From an uncultured Lysobacteraceae bacterium (GTDB taxonomy: Bacteria > Pseudomonadota > Gammaproteobacteria > Xanthomonadales > Xanthomonadaceae): a stretch of DNA of 64,000 bases. The position numbers were made by a program, and so were the translations under genes. The notes beneath the pieces were generated by a model that saw only the letters and a program-made list of their open reading frames with translations, was not told the origin of the DNA and did not search any database. The stretch's first letter is position 1, and each line of letters opens with the position of its first letter. Where the stretch lies: positions 62,001 to 126,000 of the forward strand of contig CAKZGB010000007.1 in NCBI GenBank assembly GCA_936911875.1. Direction: 5' to 3'. Shown here one piece after another: positions 25,898 through 33,897 of this stretch.

Positions 25898-27602
25898 CCG
25901 TGTTCTGTGCGTCCACGCGCTTGTTGATAAACAGCATGATGCCCAGACCGATCAGGCCGCTGACGACCCAGTACAGCACCAGACCGGCCGGCATGAACAG
26001 CATCAGCAAACCGAACGCCAGCGGCATGTACTTCATAATCTTGACTTGCATCGGATCCATACCCGGTGCCATCGGCGTGAAGTGTTGCGTCAGCATCATG
26101 ATGGCGACGTTGAGAATCGGCAGGATGAAGTACGGATCACGCGCGGTCAGATCCTGGATCCAACCGATCCACGGAGCGTGACGCAGCTCGACGGATTCGG
26201 CCAGCATCCAGTACATCGACATGAAAATCGGAATCTGCAGGAAGGCCGGCAGACAACCCGCCATCGGATTGAACTTCTCTTTGCGGTACAGCTCCATGGT
26301 CGCCATCTGCAGCTTCTGCTTGTCGTCGCCGTAGCGCTCCTGCAGTTGCTTAATCCGCGGCGAGAACTGACGCATCTTAGCGGCCGACTTGTATTGCGCA
26401 GCCGTCAGCGGGTACAGCACGGCGCGGATCACAATGGTCAGGCCGACAATCGCCCAGCCCCAGTTCTTGACCACATCATGGATGCGCGACAGCACCCAGA
26501 ACAGAATGTTGGCGATCCAGGCAAAGATCGAGAAGCTCGAGTAATCGACGGCGCGATCCAGGCCCTGCACATTTTGTGCCGCAATCTGATCGATGCGCTT
26601 GGGACCCATCCACAGACGTGCGCTGTTCACCAGCTGCTGGCCGGGCGCAACCGTTTGTGCATTGCCCACTTCGCGCAACACATATTGCGTACCGGTGTTG
26701 GTGTTCACCGTGGCGGTGTTGAAACGGACCGGTTCCTTAGCGTCCGGAATCCAGGCACTAAAGAAGTGATGTTGCAGCATACCGATCCAGCCACCGGTCG
26801 AGGCCTGATTCAACGGATCTTCGTCGGCGAACTTATCAAAGGCACGCTTGTCGTATTTCTCGGTGTTGGAATACCACGCGGCACCGTTAAAGCTGTACGA
26901 CTCCGGATGCATCGGACCCTTGCTGGCCAAATGCATCGGCACGCGCGAGAGCTGACGGTAATTAAAAGCAGACCACGGCGTGGTGCCGGCGTTGCTCACC
27001 ACATCCTGCACGTCGACCGCATATTGGCCGCGCTTAAAGGTGTAGGTACGCGTCACGGTCACACCGTTGTCACCGCGCCACACAAACGGCACCTTCAGTT
27101 CGCTCTGACCTTCAGCCAAAACGTAGGGGCCGGCAGTGGCCGGAACAAAATTGGCTTCGTGCGTCGGGGCTTGCGCACCATTGGAACCGACCCAACCGCT
27201 CTGCGCCGAGTAGTAAGTCTCGGCAGCGTCGGACATCAGCACGACGTTTTCCTTGCCGTCTTTAACGACCGGATATTGCAGCAATTGCGCGTAGGTAACA
27301 GCCGCACCGTTGAGACGCACTTTGAGCACGTCCGTAGTCACTTCGACACTCGAAGGCGCAGCAGGCGCAGCACTCATACCGGGCGTGGTTGCAACCGGAT
27401 CCGCGGTGGCTGCCGGCACTGCACCGTTATTAGCCGCAGCCGCACCCGGCACTGCGCTATTGCCTTTGGCCGTCGCAGCCGCGGCAGCTTGCGGATTGGC
27501 AGCCGCAACTTGTTTGGCGCGCTGATCCGAATTCCAGTTCATGAACAGCAAAGCCGCCACCATGAGCCAAGCAAAGATTAGAAAGGTGCGGGTCTGATTC
27601 AT
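25875..27602 (-). CDS. yidC: Membrane protein insertase YidC
   Basis: A 575-residue inner-membrane insertase. It has an N-terminal membrane helix (FLIFAWLMVAALLFMNW), an Ala-rich linker, a large periplasmic domain (about 80-340) and the conserved C-terminal five-helix core. Core landmarks are the arginine-containing groove segment YPLTAAQYKSAAKMRQ, CLPAFLQIPIFMSMYWML and PAGLVLYWVVSGLI. The start overlaps the rnpA stop by 4 bases, leaving no room for yidD, which lies here in many relatives. Confidence 0.97.
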   Translation of the reverse strand: MNQTRTFLIFAWLMVAALLFMNWNSDQRAKQVAAANPQAAAAATAKGNSAVPGAAAANNGAVPAATADPVATTPGMSAAPAAPSSVEVTTDVLKVRLNGAAVTYAQLLQYPVVKDGKENVVLMSDAAETYYSAQSGWVGSNGAQAPTHEANFVPATAGPYVLAEGQSELKVPFVWRGDNGVTVTRTYTFKRGQYAVDVQDVVSNAGTTPWSAFNYRQLSRVPMHLASKGPMHPESYSFNGAAWYSNTEKYDKRAFDKFADEDPLNQASTGGWIGMLQHHFFSAWIPDAKEPVRFNTATVNTNTGTQYVLREVGNAQTVAPGQQLVNSARLWMGPKRIDQIAAQNVQGLDRAVDYSSFSIFAWIANILFWVLSRIHDVVKNWGWAIVGLTIVIRAVLYPLTAAQYKSAAKMRQFSPRIKQLQERYGDDKQKLQMATMELYRKEKFNPMAGCLPAFLQIPIFMSMYWMLAESVELRHAPWIGWIQDLTARDPYFILPILNVAIMMLTQHFTPMAPGMDPMQVKIMKYMPLAFGLLMLFMPAGLVLYWVVSGLIGLGIMLFINKRVDAQNTGGNVVVS

Positions 27603-28006
27603 GAGTCGGTTGAACTACCGTCGTTTGGACTAGGGGAAAGATGCGGCAAACCGCCCTTAGATTCAAGGGCTGCGTACGCGCCGCAACGTTTAGCGAGCTG
27701 ATCAAAGGCCTGTCGCAGTTGCGATGCGGACAAGGCTGCGGCACCCGGACGGGCAACGAAGACTAAATCGTAGCCCGACAACGCAGTGCGATGCAGACGA
27801 AAGTGATCGCGCAGAATGCGTTTGATGCGATTGCGGCCAACGGCACGCTTGTCGACCTTGCGACTGATGGCCAGGCCGAGACGGGCCTCGTCGCCGGTCT
27901 TCAGACAATGCAAAGCCAGCACGGGCAACGCTTTACGTTGCCCATGCTGGAATATGCGGTCAAAATCGGTCTTGGCCCGCACCCGCGCTGTCGGCGGATA
28001 CTTCAT
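27599..28006 (-). CDS. rnpA: Ribonuclease P protein component
   Basis: A 135-residue basic protein that binds the RNase P RNA and helps mature tRNA 5' ends. The family signature is KRAVGRNRIKRILRDHFR near residue 55, with the FxxxF-type aromatic N-terminal segment TDFDRIFQHG. The C-terminal 20 residues (KGGLPHLSPSPNDGSS) are a family-untypical tail. It follows rpmH by 37 bases and is coupled to yidC by a 4-base overlap. Confidence 0.95.
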   Translation of the reverse strand: MKYPPTARVRAKTDFDRIFQHGQRKALPVLALHCLKTGDEARLGLAISRKVDKRAVGRNRIKRILRDHFRLHRTALSGYDLVFVARPGAAALSASQLRQAFDQLAKRCGAYAALESKGGLPHLSPSPNDGSSTDS

Positions 28007-28043
28007 GGCCGGTTAGACCGAGAGTCTGCAGTGCTTGCGCCGA

Positions 28044-28184
28044 TTAGGCGCAGAGCACCTTGCGACCCTTCGCACGACGACGTGCCAGGACCTTGCGGCC
28101 GTCGGCAGTTGCCATACGCGCACGGAAACCGTGGTCGCGCTTGCGCTTGAGATTCGAAGGTTGGTAAGTACGCTTGGTGGCCAT
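28044..28184 (-). CDS. rpmH: 50S ribosomal protein L34
   Basis: A 46-residue highly basic protein, the normal L34 length, beginning MATKRTYQPSNLKRKRDHGF and ending in an alanine. I chose the internal ATG at 28184 because it gives the exact L34 N-terminus and is preceded by GGAGAG. A strong promoter lies 56 bases upstream. In most gammaproteobacteria dnaA lies just upstream on the other strand; here it is mlaF. Confidence 0.97.
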   Translation of the reverse strand: MATKRTYQPSNLKRKRDHGFRARMATADGRKVLARRRAKGRKVLCA

Positions 28185-28196
28185 GTTAGGGCTCTC

Positions 28197-28213
28197 CGCG
28201 AGATGGACTCGCG
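28197..28213 (-). promoter_or_regulatory. Hairpin in the rpmH leader, next to the ribosome binding site
   Basis: CGCGAG and CTCGCG flank a 5-base loop. In the mRNA the stem ends immediately before GGAGAG, the rpmH ribosome binding site, so it could tune translation or protect the 5' end. Confidence 0.5.
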
Positions 28214-28239
28214 CTAATAACGAAAGGGAAAGACCGTCG

Positions 28240-28268
28240 ATTATAACGGGGATATCGGAGTTGTGCAA
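28240..28268 (-). promoter_or_regulatory. Sigma-70 promoter of rpmH-rnpA-yidC-mnmE
   Basis: On the minus strand there is TTGCAC (28263-28268), a 17-base spacer and a perfect TATAAT (28240-28245). Transcription would start near 28233, about 50 bases before the rpmH ATG. Spacing and element quality are close to consensus. Confidence 0.85.
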
Positions 28269-28281
28269 GTGCGATTGAAGT

Positions 28282-28299
28282 CTTGTTCAGGTGAACAAG
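28282..28299. promoter_or_regulatory. 18-base palindrome between rpmH and mlaF
   Basis: CTTGTTCA-GG-TGAACAAG has perfect 8-base arms. It ends 25 bases before the mlaF ATG and 14 bases upstream of the rpmH -35 element, a typical place for a dimeric repressor or activator site. The binding protein is unknown and no regulator gene is adjacent. Confidence 0.6.
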
Positions 28300-28324
28300 G
28301 CGAGCGGGTGCGACAATAGCCGCC

Positions 28325-29122
28325 ATGACCCCCTTCCCCCTTTCCGCCGAATCGGCGGTCGAGCTGCGCCATGTGCGCCTGGACCGCGACGGCCGCACCA
28401 TTGTGGATGATATTGACCTGCGGATCCCGAACGGGTCCGTGGTTGCCATCCTGGGACCCTCGGGCAGCGGCAAGTCGACCTTATTAGCAGCGCTGACCGG
28501 TGAATTGCCGGTCGCGGCCGGTGAAATTCAGGTGCTTGGCCAGCCCATCCCCCGTTCCAGCCGCGATTTGCTGAGCTTCCGGCGCCGCATGGGCGTGCTG
28601 CTGCAAGGCAACGGCCTGCTGACGGACCTGACCGTGGCCGAGAACGTGGCCCTGCCCCTGCGCACCCACACCAAGCTCAACCCGGAAATTATCGACACGC
28701 TGGTACAGCTCAAGTTGCACGCGGTCGGCCTGAGCAAGGTCGGCAACGCCTACCCGCGCGAGCTGTCCGGTGGCATGGCCCGCCGCGTGGCCCTGGCCCG
28801 TGCGCTGGCACTGGACCCACCGTTGATGATTTACGACGAGCCCCTGACCGGCCTTGACCCGATCGCCAGCGGTGTGGTGATGAGCCTGGTGCAACGCCTG
28901 AACCAGTCGCTGCATCTGACCTCGGTCATCGTCACCCACCATGTGCGTGAAACCCTGCCGATCTGCGATCTGGCCGTGGTCATCGCCAATGGCCGGGTGA
29001 TCTTCCAGGGCACTCCGGATGAGCTCGAAGCCAGCACCGACCCGCTGGTCCGTCAGTTCCTGGCAGGTGAACCCGAAGGCCCGATCCGCTTCGACGCAGA
29101 ACCCCGCGGGGAGGTGGTCTGA
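28325..29122 (+). CDS. mlaF: MlaF, ATPase of the phospholipid ABC transporter
   Basis: A 265-residue ABC ATPase that powers phospholipid transport between the inner and outer membranes. Walker A is GPSGSGKST (about residues 45-53), the signature is LSGGMARR and Walker B is LMIYDEPLTGLDP; the His switch is in VIVTHHV. It is first in mlaFEDCBA and overlaps mlaE by one base (ATG begins in the TGA stop). No clear Shine-Dalgarno precedes the ATG. An 18-base palindrome lies just upstream. Confidence 0.95.
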   Translation: MTPFPLSAESAVELRHVRLDRDGRTIVDDIDLRIPNGSVVAILGPSGSGKSTLLAALTGELPVAAGEIQVLGQPIPRSSRDLLSFRRRMGVLLQGNGLLTDLTVAENVALPLRTHTKLNPEIIDTLVQLKLHAVGLSKVGNAYPRELSGGMARRVALARALALDPPLMIYDEPLTGLDPIASGVVMSLVQRLNQSLHLTSVIVTHHVRETLPICDLAVVIANGRVIFQGTPDELEASTDPLVRQFLAGEPEGPIRFDAEPRGEVV

Positions 29123-29871
29123 TGATTTTTGAATCCTCGTTGCGCCAACTCGGCCGCATCGGCCTGTTCTTGGGCGCCGTCCTGCGCGCCTCGAAACCGG
29201 ACCGCGAGCTGCTTCGTGAGCTCGTCCGCGAAATCTACAAGATCGGCGCTCGTTCGCTACCGATCATTGCAGTTGGCGGCGCGTTCGTGGGACTTGTGCT
29301 GACCCTGCAGGGCTATCGCACCCTCAGCGTGTTCGGCGCTTCCAACTCCCTGTCGACTTTGCTCGGCCTGTCGCTCTACCGCGAACTCGGTCCGGTTCTG
29401 ACCGCCTTGCTGTTTATCGGCCGGGCGGGCTCGTCCATCGCCGCCGAGCTGGGGCTGATGCGCGCCACTGACCAGATCACTGCCCTGAACCTGATGGCGA
29501 TCGACCCGATCCGCAAGGCCGTCGTGCCGCGCTTCTGGGCCGCCGTGATTGCCGTGCCGTTGCTGACCGGCTTCTTCTGCCTGTTTGCCATCGTGGCGTC
29601 CTATCTCGAAGCGGTCCACGCCATCGGACTCGACGCCGGCTACTTCTGGCCCGCCCTGCGCGACAACGTCGATTTTGTCGATGACTTTCTGGTCGCTCTA
29701 CTTAAATCGGCCGTGTTCGGCGGCGTGGCGTCGCTGATTGCGGCCTACGTCGGCTTCCATGCCGAGCCCACCATCGAAGGCACCAGCCTGGCCACTACCA
29801 AGGCCGTGGTGAATGCCTCGCTGCTGACCCTGATGCTGAACTTCATCATGTCAGCCCTGCTGTTCCAGTAA
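29122..29871 (+). CDS. mlaE: MlaE, permease of the phospholipid ABC transporter
   Basis: A 249-residue inner-membrane permease with an amphipathic N-terminus and about five helices. The MlaE signature is visible in YRELGPVLTALLFIGRAGSSIAAELGLMRATDQI. It forms the dimeric membrane channel of the MlaFEDB complex. The gene lies within a gapless operon between mlaF and mlaD. Confidence 0.95.
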   Translation: MIFESSLRQLGRIGLFLGAVLRASKPDRELLRELVREIYKIGARSLPIIAVGGAFVGLVLTLQGYRTLSVFGASNSLSTLLGLSLYRELGPVLTALLFIGRAGSSIAAELGLMRATDQITALNLMAIDPIRKAVVPRFWAAVIAVPLLTGFFCLFAIVASYLEAVHAIGLDAGYFWPALRDNVDFVDDFLVALLKSAVFGGVASLIAAYVGFHAEPTIEGTSLATTKAVVNASLLTLMLNFIMSALLFQ

Positions 29872-29885
29872 CGAGATTGCAGATT

Positions 29886-30470
29886 ATGAAAAACAAAATT
29901 GAATTCGCCGTCGGCGCGTTTCTGGCATTGGCCCTGGCGGCCCTGATGGTGCTGGCCTTCGCTTCGACCAATGGCAAGTGGTCGCTGGGTGGCGGTACGT
30001 ACGCCATCAAGGCCAAGTTCCCGAACACCGGCGCGCTGCGCGTCAATGCTCCCGTCAAAGTCGGCGGTGTGGCCATCGGCGCTGTCAGCGACATCGCGCT
30101 GGATAAGAACTACGATGCCGTCGCGACGTTGGCGATCAAGGATGAGTACAAGTTGTCCGCCGACACTTCGGCCAGCATTCTGACCAGTGGCCTGCTGGGC
30201 GAGAGCTACGTGAATCTGCAACCGGGCGGTGACGTCAAGGATCTGCGCGATGGGGACGAGCTGTTCATTACGCAAGGTGCTGTGGACCTGATGTCGCTGG
30301 TCGGCAAATTCATGTTCAGCGGCGGTGCGGAAAAGGATCCGCAAAATAAAGGGAACGATTCGGCCCCGGCGCCGGTCAAGGACAAAGCCACGGAGTCCGA
30401 CTCGGCACCTGTCGAGAAAGCAGCGGACCCGGCCGCCGAGCCCGCATTGCCGGATTACCTGCAGGAATAA
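29886..30470 (+). CDS. mlaD: MlaD, MCE-domain substrate-binding protein
   Basis: A 194-residue protein with one N-terminal membrane helix (about residues 7-26) and a single MCE domain (GTYAIKAKFPNTGALRVNAPVKVGGVAIGAV). The hexameric ring threads lipid between MlaFE and MlaC. After the MCE domain there is a charged, low-complexity tail (residues about 145-190, rich in Pro, Ala, Asp and Lys). I start at the ATG at 29886 instead of the TTG at 29877. It follows mlaE by 14 bases. Confidence 0.94.
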   Translation: MKNKIEFAVGAFLALALAALMVLAFASTNGKWSLGGGTYAIKAKFPNTGALRVNAPVKVGGVAIGAVSDIALDKNYDAVATLAIKDEYKLSADTSASILTSGLLGESYVNLQPGGDVKDLRDGDELFITQGAVDLMSLVGKFMFSGGAEKDPQNKGNDSAPAPVKDKATESDSAPVEKAADPAAEPALPDYLQE

Positions 30471-30497
30471 ATTCCGATTTTGGAGCCTTTTGTAAAA

Positions 30498-31151
30498 ATG
30501 AAGCGTACTACCCTCTCTCTGATTCTTTCGGCTGCCCTGATCGGCACCATCGCTCCGCTGCAAGCGAGCGCGCAAGCGGCTGTGGCAACCGGCAAGGTCG
30601 CTGCGGGCTCGCCGAGCGCCATCGTGCTCAACAGCTCCACCGCGATCCTCAACACGCTCGAAACCAAGCGCGCTGATTTCAGCCGCAACCGTGCCTCGCT
30701 GCAGTCGTTTGTCGATTCGCAATTCGGCGCCCTGTTCGATCGCAACTACGCCGCTCGCATGGTGCTGGGCAAGTATGCCCGTGGCGCTTCCGAAGCCGAA
30801 ATCGCCGGTTTCGGCCAAGCCCTGCAAGGCAGCCTGATGCGCCGTTACGGCTCGGCCCTGCTCGACTTCAACACCAAACTGACCGTCCGCGTCGCCAGCG
30901 AACGCGCCGTCAAGAACGGTGAAATCGTGGCCGTCAACGCCGTCTACACGGCCCAACGCGGTCAGCCGCTGAACGTGATCTACCTTTTCCGCAAGACCGG
31001 TTCGCAGTGGAAGGCCTTTGACGTCATGTTCGAAGGCGTCAGCATGGTTCAGACCTTCCGTGACCAGTTCGCCGGTCCGCTGTCGCGCAAGAGCATTGCG
31101 CAAGTGACTTCGGATCTGCGCGCCGGCAAGATCTCGGCCGAAGCCAACTGA
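30498..31151 (+). CDS. mlaC: MlaC, periplasmic phospholipid carrier
   Basis: A 217-residue secreted protein with a signal peptide ending LQASAQA (about residue 27). The mature MlaC (toluene tolerance Ttg2) fold is recognisable in the segments FVDSQFGALFDRNYAARMVLGKYARGAS and the later GQPLNVIYLFRKTGSQWKAFDVMFEGVSMVQTFRDQF. It ferries lipid between MlaA-porin and MlaD. GGAG precedes the ATG at 30498 at 12 bases; an ATG-like start at 30480 lies before the signal peptide and is unlikely. Confidence 0.93.
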   Translation: MKRTTLSLILSAALIGTIAPLQASAQAAVATGKVAAGSPSAIVLNSSTAILNTLETKRADFSRNRASLQSFVDSQFGALFDRNYAARMVLGKYARGASEAEIAGFGQALQGSLMRRYGSALLDFNTKLTVRVASERAVKNGEIVAVNAVYTAQRGQPLNVIYLFRKTGSQWKAFDVMFEGVSMVQTFRDQFAGPLSRKSIAQVTSDLRAGKISAEAN

Positions 31152-31160
31152 TTGCCCGCC

Positions 31161-31463
31161 ATGAGTAACGGACTCCGTCACGAACTGCAGGGCAAACAGC
31201 TCACCTTGTCGGGGGAGCTGAATGTGGCGACGGCTTCGGCCGCGCTGCAGACACTGCGTTCGCTGCACGGCGTCCGTTACCTGCAACTCGAAGGCCTGCA
31301 ATCTCTCGATAGCGCCGGCCTTGCCACACTGGTTCGATGGCTCGAGCCGCACTCCGCCGTGGATCGGCCCGTCATTCTCAGCGAGTCGTCTGTACTTGCC
31401 GAGTTGCGTTCGGCTTATCGGCTCAATGGGCAACTGCAGCCCGTACACTCTGACTCGCTTTAA
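31161..31463 (+). CDS. mlaB: MlaB, STAS-domain subunit
   Basis: A 100-residue STAS-domain protein, the cytoplasmic subunit that stabilises MlaF. The core segment LQLEGLQSLDSAGLATLVRWLE carries the conserved SLDSAGL serine loop. It lies between mlaC and mlaA, 9 bases after mlaC. The start is the ATG at 31161; a TTG three codons earlier is possible. Confidence 0.9.
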   Translation: MSNGLRHELQGKQLTLSGELNVATASAALQTLRSLHGVRYLQLEGLQSLDSAGLATLVRWLEPHSAVDRPVILSESSVLAELRSAYRLNGQLQPVHSDSL

Positions 31464-31474
31464 TTCTTTTCGAC

Positions 31475-32512
31475 ATGAATCGCTCTCCTTTCCATCGTGC
31501 GCTGCTGATCGCATTGCTAATGCCTGCGTTGAGCTTTGCCCAGGAGAGCGATCTCCAAACGACGGCCGCCGCCGTTGCAACCCCGCCGGCACCCACTACG
31601 GAAGAACCGTCAGCACCCACTGAACCCACTGCTCCTGCCGTCGAAAGCACCGAAGTAAGCGAGGCACCCGGCACCACGACCAGCGCCGAGTCCGAGCAGG
31701 ATTCGGCCGATGCGGACTTTGCGCTGCTGTACGGCAACGGTGCTGCAACAGGACAGGACGGCGAGTACAACCCCATCGCCGATCCCACCTTGCCCAATGC
31801 CGCCCAAGTCGGCGAGATCTGGGATCCGTGGGAGCGTTACAACCGTCAGGTGCACAAGTTCAACAAGGTCGTCGACGATAAGATTGCCAAGCCACTGGCC
31901 CGCGGCTATGTCGCACACGTACCGCGACTCGTGCGATTGGGCGTCAACAACTTCTTTAATAATTTGCGTCTGCCGGTGAGCGCGGTGAATTCACTGCTGC
32001 AGGGCAAGCCCAATAACGCAGCACGTAACTTGGCGCGCTTTGCCGTCAACTCAACGTTGGGCCTGGGCGGTGTGGTCGATGCCGCCGCCGATGCCAATCT
32101 CAACGAACGTGCCGAAGACTTTGGCCAGACTTTGGGCACCTGGGGCTGGCAGCGTTCGCGTTATGTGGAGCTGCCGTTCTTCGGTCCGCGTACACTGCGC
32201 GACACCATGGGCATGTTTATCGATGCACCGCTGTCGCCGGTTCGGCATGTCGCCGATCAGAATGTGCGCCTGGGTCTGCAAGGTCTGAGTCTTGTCGATG
32301 TGCGCGCCGAACTGCTGACGCTTGATGGCCTCACCGAAGGCATCGAAGATGACTACCTGCTGTTGCGCGACACCTGGTCACGCCGCCGCATGTATCAGAT
32401 CAACAGCGATCGCCGTCGTTCTAAAGACGAACAGAATCTGCCCGACTATCTGGATGACGACCGTAATCCGCAGGCACCTGCCGACGCGATTCCGGTAATC
32501 CCGCGCGGCTAA
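31475..32512 (+). CDS. mlaA: MlaA/VacJ, outer-membrane phospholipid extraction protein
   Basis: A 345-residue protein whose MlaA domain (about residues 108-320) has WDPWERYNRQVHKFN and the long block NNLRLPVSAVNSLLQGKP. It removes mislocalised phospholipid from the outer leaflet. MlaA is normally a lipoprotein, but the signal peptide here ends PALSFAQ with no lipobox cysteine, so it looks like a signal-peptidase I substrate. An 80-residue linker rich in Pro, Thr, Ala and Glu precedes the domain. It is the last gene of the operon and overlaps the convergent rmuC by 4 bases. Confidence 0.92.
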   Translation: MNRSPFHRALLIALLMPALSFAQESDLQTTAAAVATPPAPTTEEPSAPTEPTAPAVESTEVSEAPGTTTSAESEQDSADADFALLYGNGAATGQDGEYNPIADPTLPNAAQVGEIWDPWERYNRQVHKFNKVVDDKIAKPLARGYVAHVPRLVRLGVNNFFNNLRLPVSAVNSLLQGKPNNAARNLARFAVNSTLGLGGVVDAAADANLNERAEDFGQTLGTWGWQRSRYVELPFFGPRTLRDTMGMFIDAPLSPVRHVADQNVRLGLQGLSLVDVRAELLTLDGLTEGIEDDYLLLRDTWSRRRMYQINSDRRRSKDEQNLPDYLDDDRNPQAPADAIPVIPRG

Positions 32513-33852
32513 GACTCGAACTCCTCATCTTGCGGCAGCAGATCGATGGCTGCCGCATCTTTGTGCACATCGAGCACTTCGACATCACTGAGCGATTTCT
32601 CTAAGGCGCGGACCCGCTTGCCGTTTTCGCCCAGCGTGCGTTGCACTGTGGCGAGCTGGTTACCGGCCTTTTCGACCATGCCGGCATATTTGCCGAACTC
32701 GACCTTGACTTTGCTCAGCACGTTCCACACATCGCCCGAACGCTTTTCAATGGCGATGGTGCGAAAGCCCATTTGCAATGCATTGAGCAGGGCCATCAGC
32801 GTGGTGGGGCCCGCGACCGTTACTTTATGTTCGCGCTGCAAGCGCTCGAACAGTCCGGGGCGACGTAACACCTCGGCGTAAAGGTTCTCCGTCGGCAGGA
32901 ACAGAATTGCGAAGTCTGTAGTGTGCGGCGGCTGCACGTACTTGTCGGCAATCTTTTTTGCCTCGCCACGGATGCGAACCTCTAAGGCTGCACCGGCGGC
33001 ATCGACTGCCGCTTTGTCTGCAGCTTCTTGCGCAGCCAGCAGCCGCTCGTAATCCTCGGTCGGGAATTTGGAATCGATGGGCAGCGATACGGTGCCGCCA
33101 TCATCGCCGCGGCCGGGAAATTTGACGGCGAACTCAACGCGTGCGGAACTGCCGGGAATGGTGGCGATATCGACACCGTACTGCTCGGGCGTAAAGACCT
33201 GTTCGAGCAACATCGATAATTGCGTCTCACCGAACATGCCGCGCGTTTTGACATTGGCCAGGACGCGCTTGAGATCTCCCACACCGCTGGCGAGCTCCTG
33301 CATCTCACCCAAACCGCGATGCACGCTCTCTAACTTTTCAGAGACTTGCTTGAACGATGCATCGAGACGCTCGTTGAGCGTGGCGGCCAGTTTCTCATCG
33401 ACCGTTTCACGCATGCGCTCGAGTTTTTCGGCATTGTCCTTTTGCAAGCTGGTGAGCGATTGCGTCAGGCCGTTGCGCACATCGGACAGGGATTGCGTCA
33501 GACCGCCGCGCACCTCATTTAAGGATTGCACGTTGGTGTCACGCAATTGGCCCAGCGTAGTGTTCAAGTTCTGCTGCAGATGCTGCTGCGAGTTCTGCAG
33601 CTCGGTGCGTACATCACCAAGACTACGCCGCAGCATTTCGATGCTCTCAACCTGTTGCGTGCCAAAGCGGGCCAACTGCTCGTTGAGCTCGTTGCGGCCA
33701 TCGCGCTGTTCATTGCGCAACTGTGCCTGCAGTTGCTCACTCAATTCTGCAAACGGTTTCAGCGACGGTTTGCGCAACAGCAGTACGACCTGGGCAATGA
33801 GCACCAGGACCGAGACGATCAGTAACGCAGCGACAAGGAGTTGAAGATTCAT
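32509..33852 (-). CDS. rmuC: RmuC-family DNA recombination protein
   Basis: A 447-residue protein with an N-terminal membrane helix (LLVAALLIVSVLVLIAQVVLLL), a long coiled coil of about 150 residues with Gln/Asn/Leu-rich heptads, and the RmuC domain in the C-terminal half (SLPIDSKFPTEDYERLL, FAILFLPTENLYAEVLRRPGL). RmuC limits inversions at short inverted repeats in E. coli; the exact activity is uncertain. It converges on mlaA with a 4-base overlap. RmuC is the firm call. Confidence 0.93.
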   Translation of the reverse strand: MNLQLLVAALLIVSVLVLIAQVVLLLRKPSLKPFAELSEQLQAQLRNEQRDGRNELNEQLARFGTQQVESIEMLRRSLGDVRTELQNSQQHLQQNLNTTLGQLRDTNVQSLNEVRGGLTQSLSDVRNGLTQSLTSLQKDNAEKLERMRETVDEKLAATLNERLDASFKQVSEKLESVHRGLGEMQELASGVGDLKRVLANVKTRGMFGETQLSMLLEQVFTPEQYGVDIATIPGSSARVEFAVKFPGRGDDGGTVSLPIDSKFPTEDYERLLAAQEAADKAAVDAAGAALEVRIRGEAKKIADKYVQPPHTTDFAILFLPTENLYAEVLRRPGLFERLQREHKVTVAGPTTLMALLNALQMGFRTIAIEKRSGDVWNVLSKVKVEFGKYAGMVEKAGNQLATVQRTLGENGKRVRALEKSLSDVEVLDVHKDAAAIDLLPQDEEFES

Positions 33853-33897
33853 ACCGCCACTTTAGCGTGGCGGAGTCTCACTCAATGCGATTACTAA

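Noticed and set aside
25755..27581. A 608-codon open frame antisense to yidC and mnmE
   Set aside because: It is His/Arg/Gln-rich with no domain and is explained by the reading frame of yidC.
29745..31592. A 615-codon open frame antisense to the mla operon
   Set aside because: Same reasoning: no domain, and five recognised mla genes occupy the other strand.
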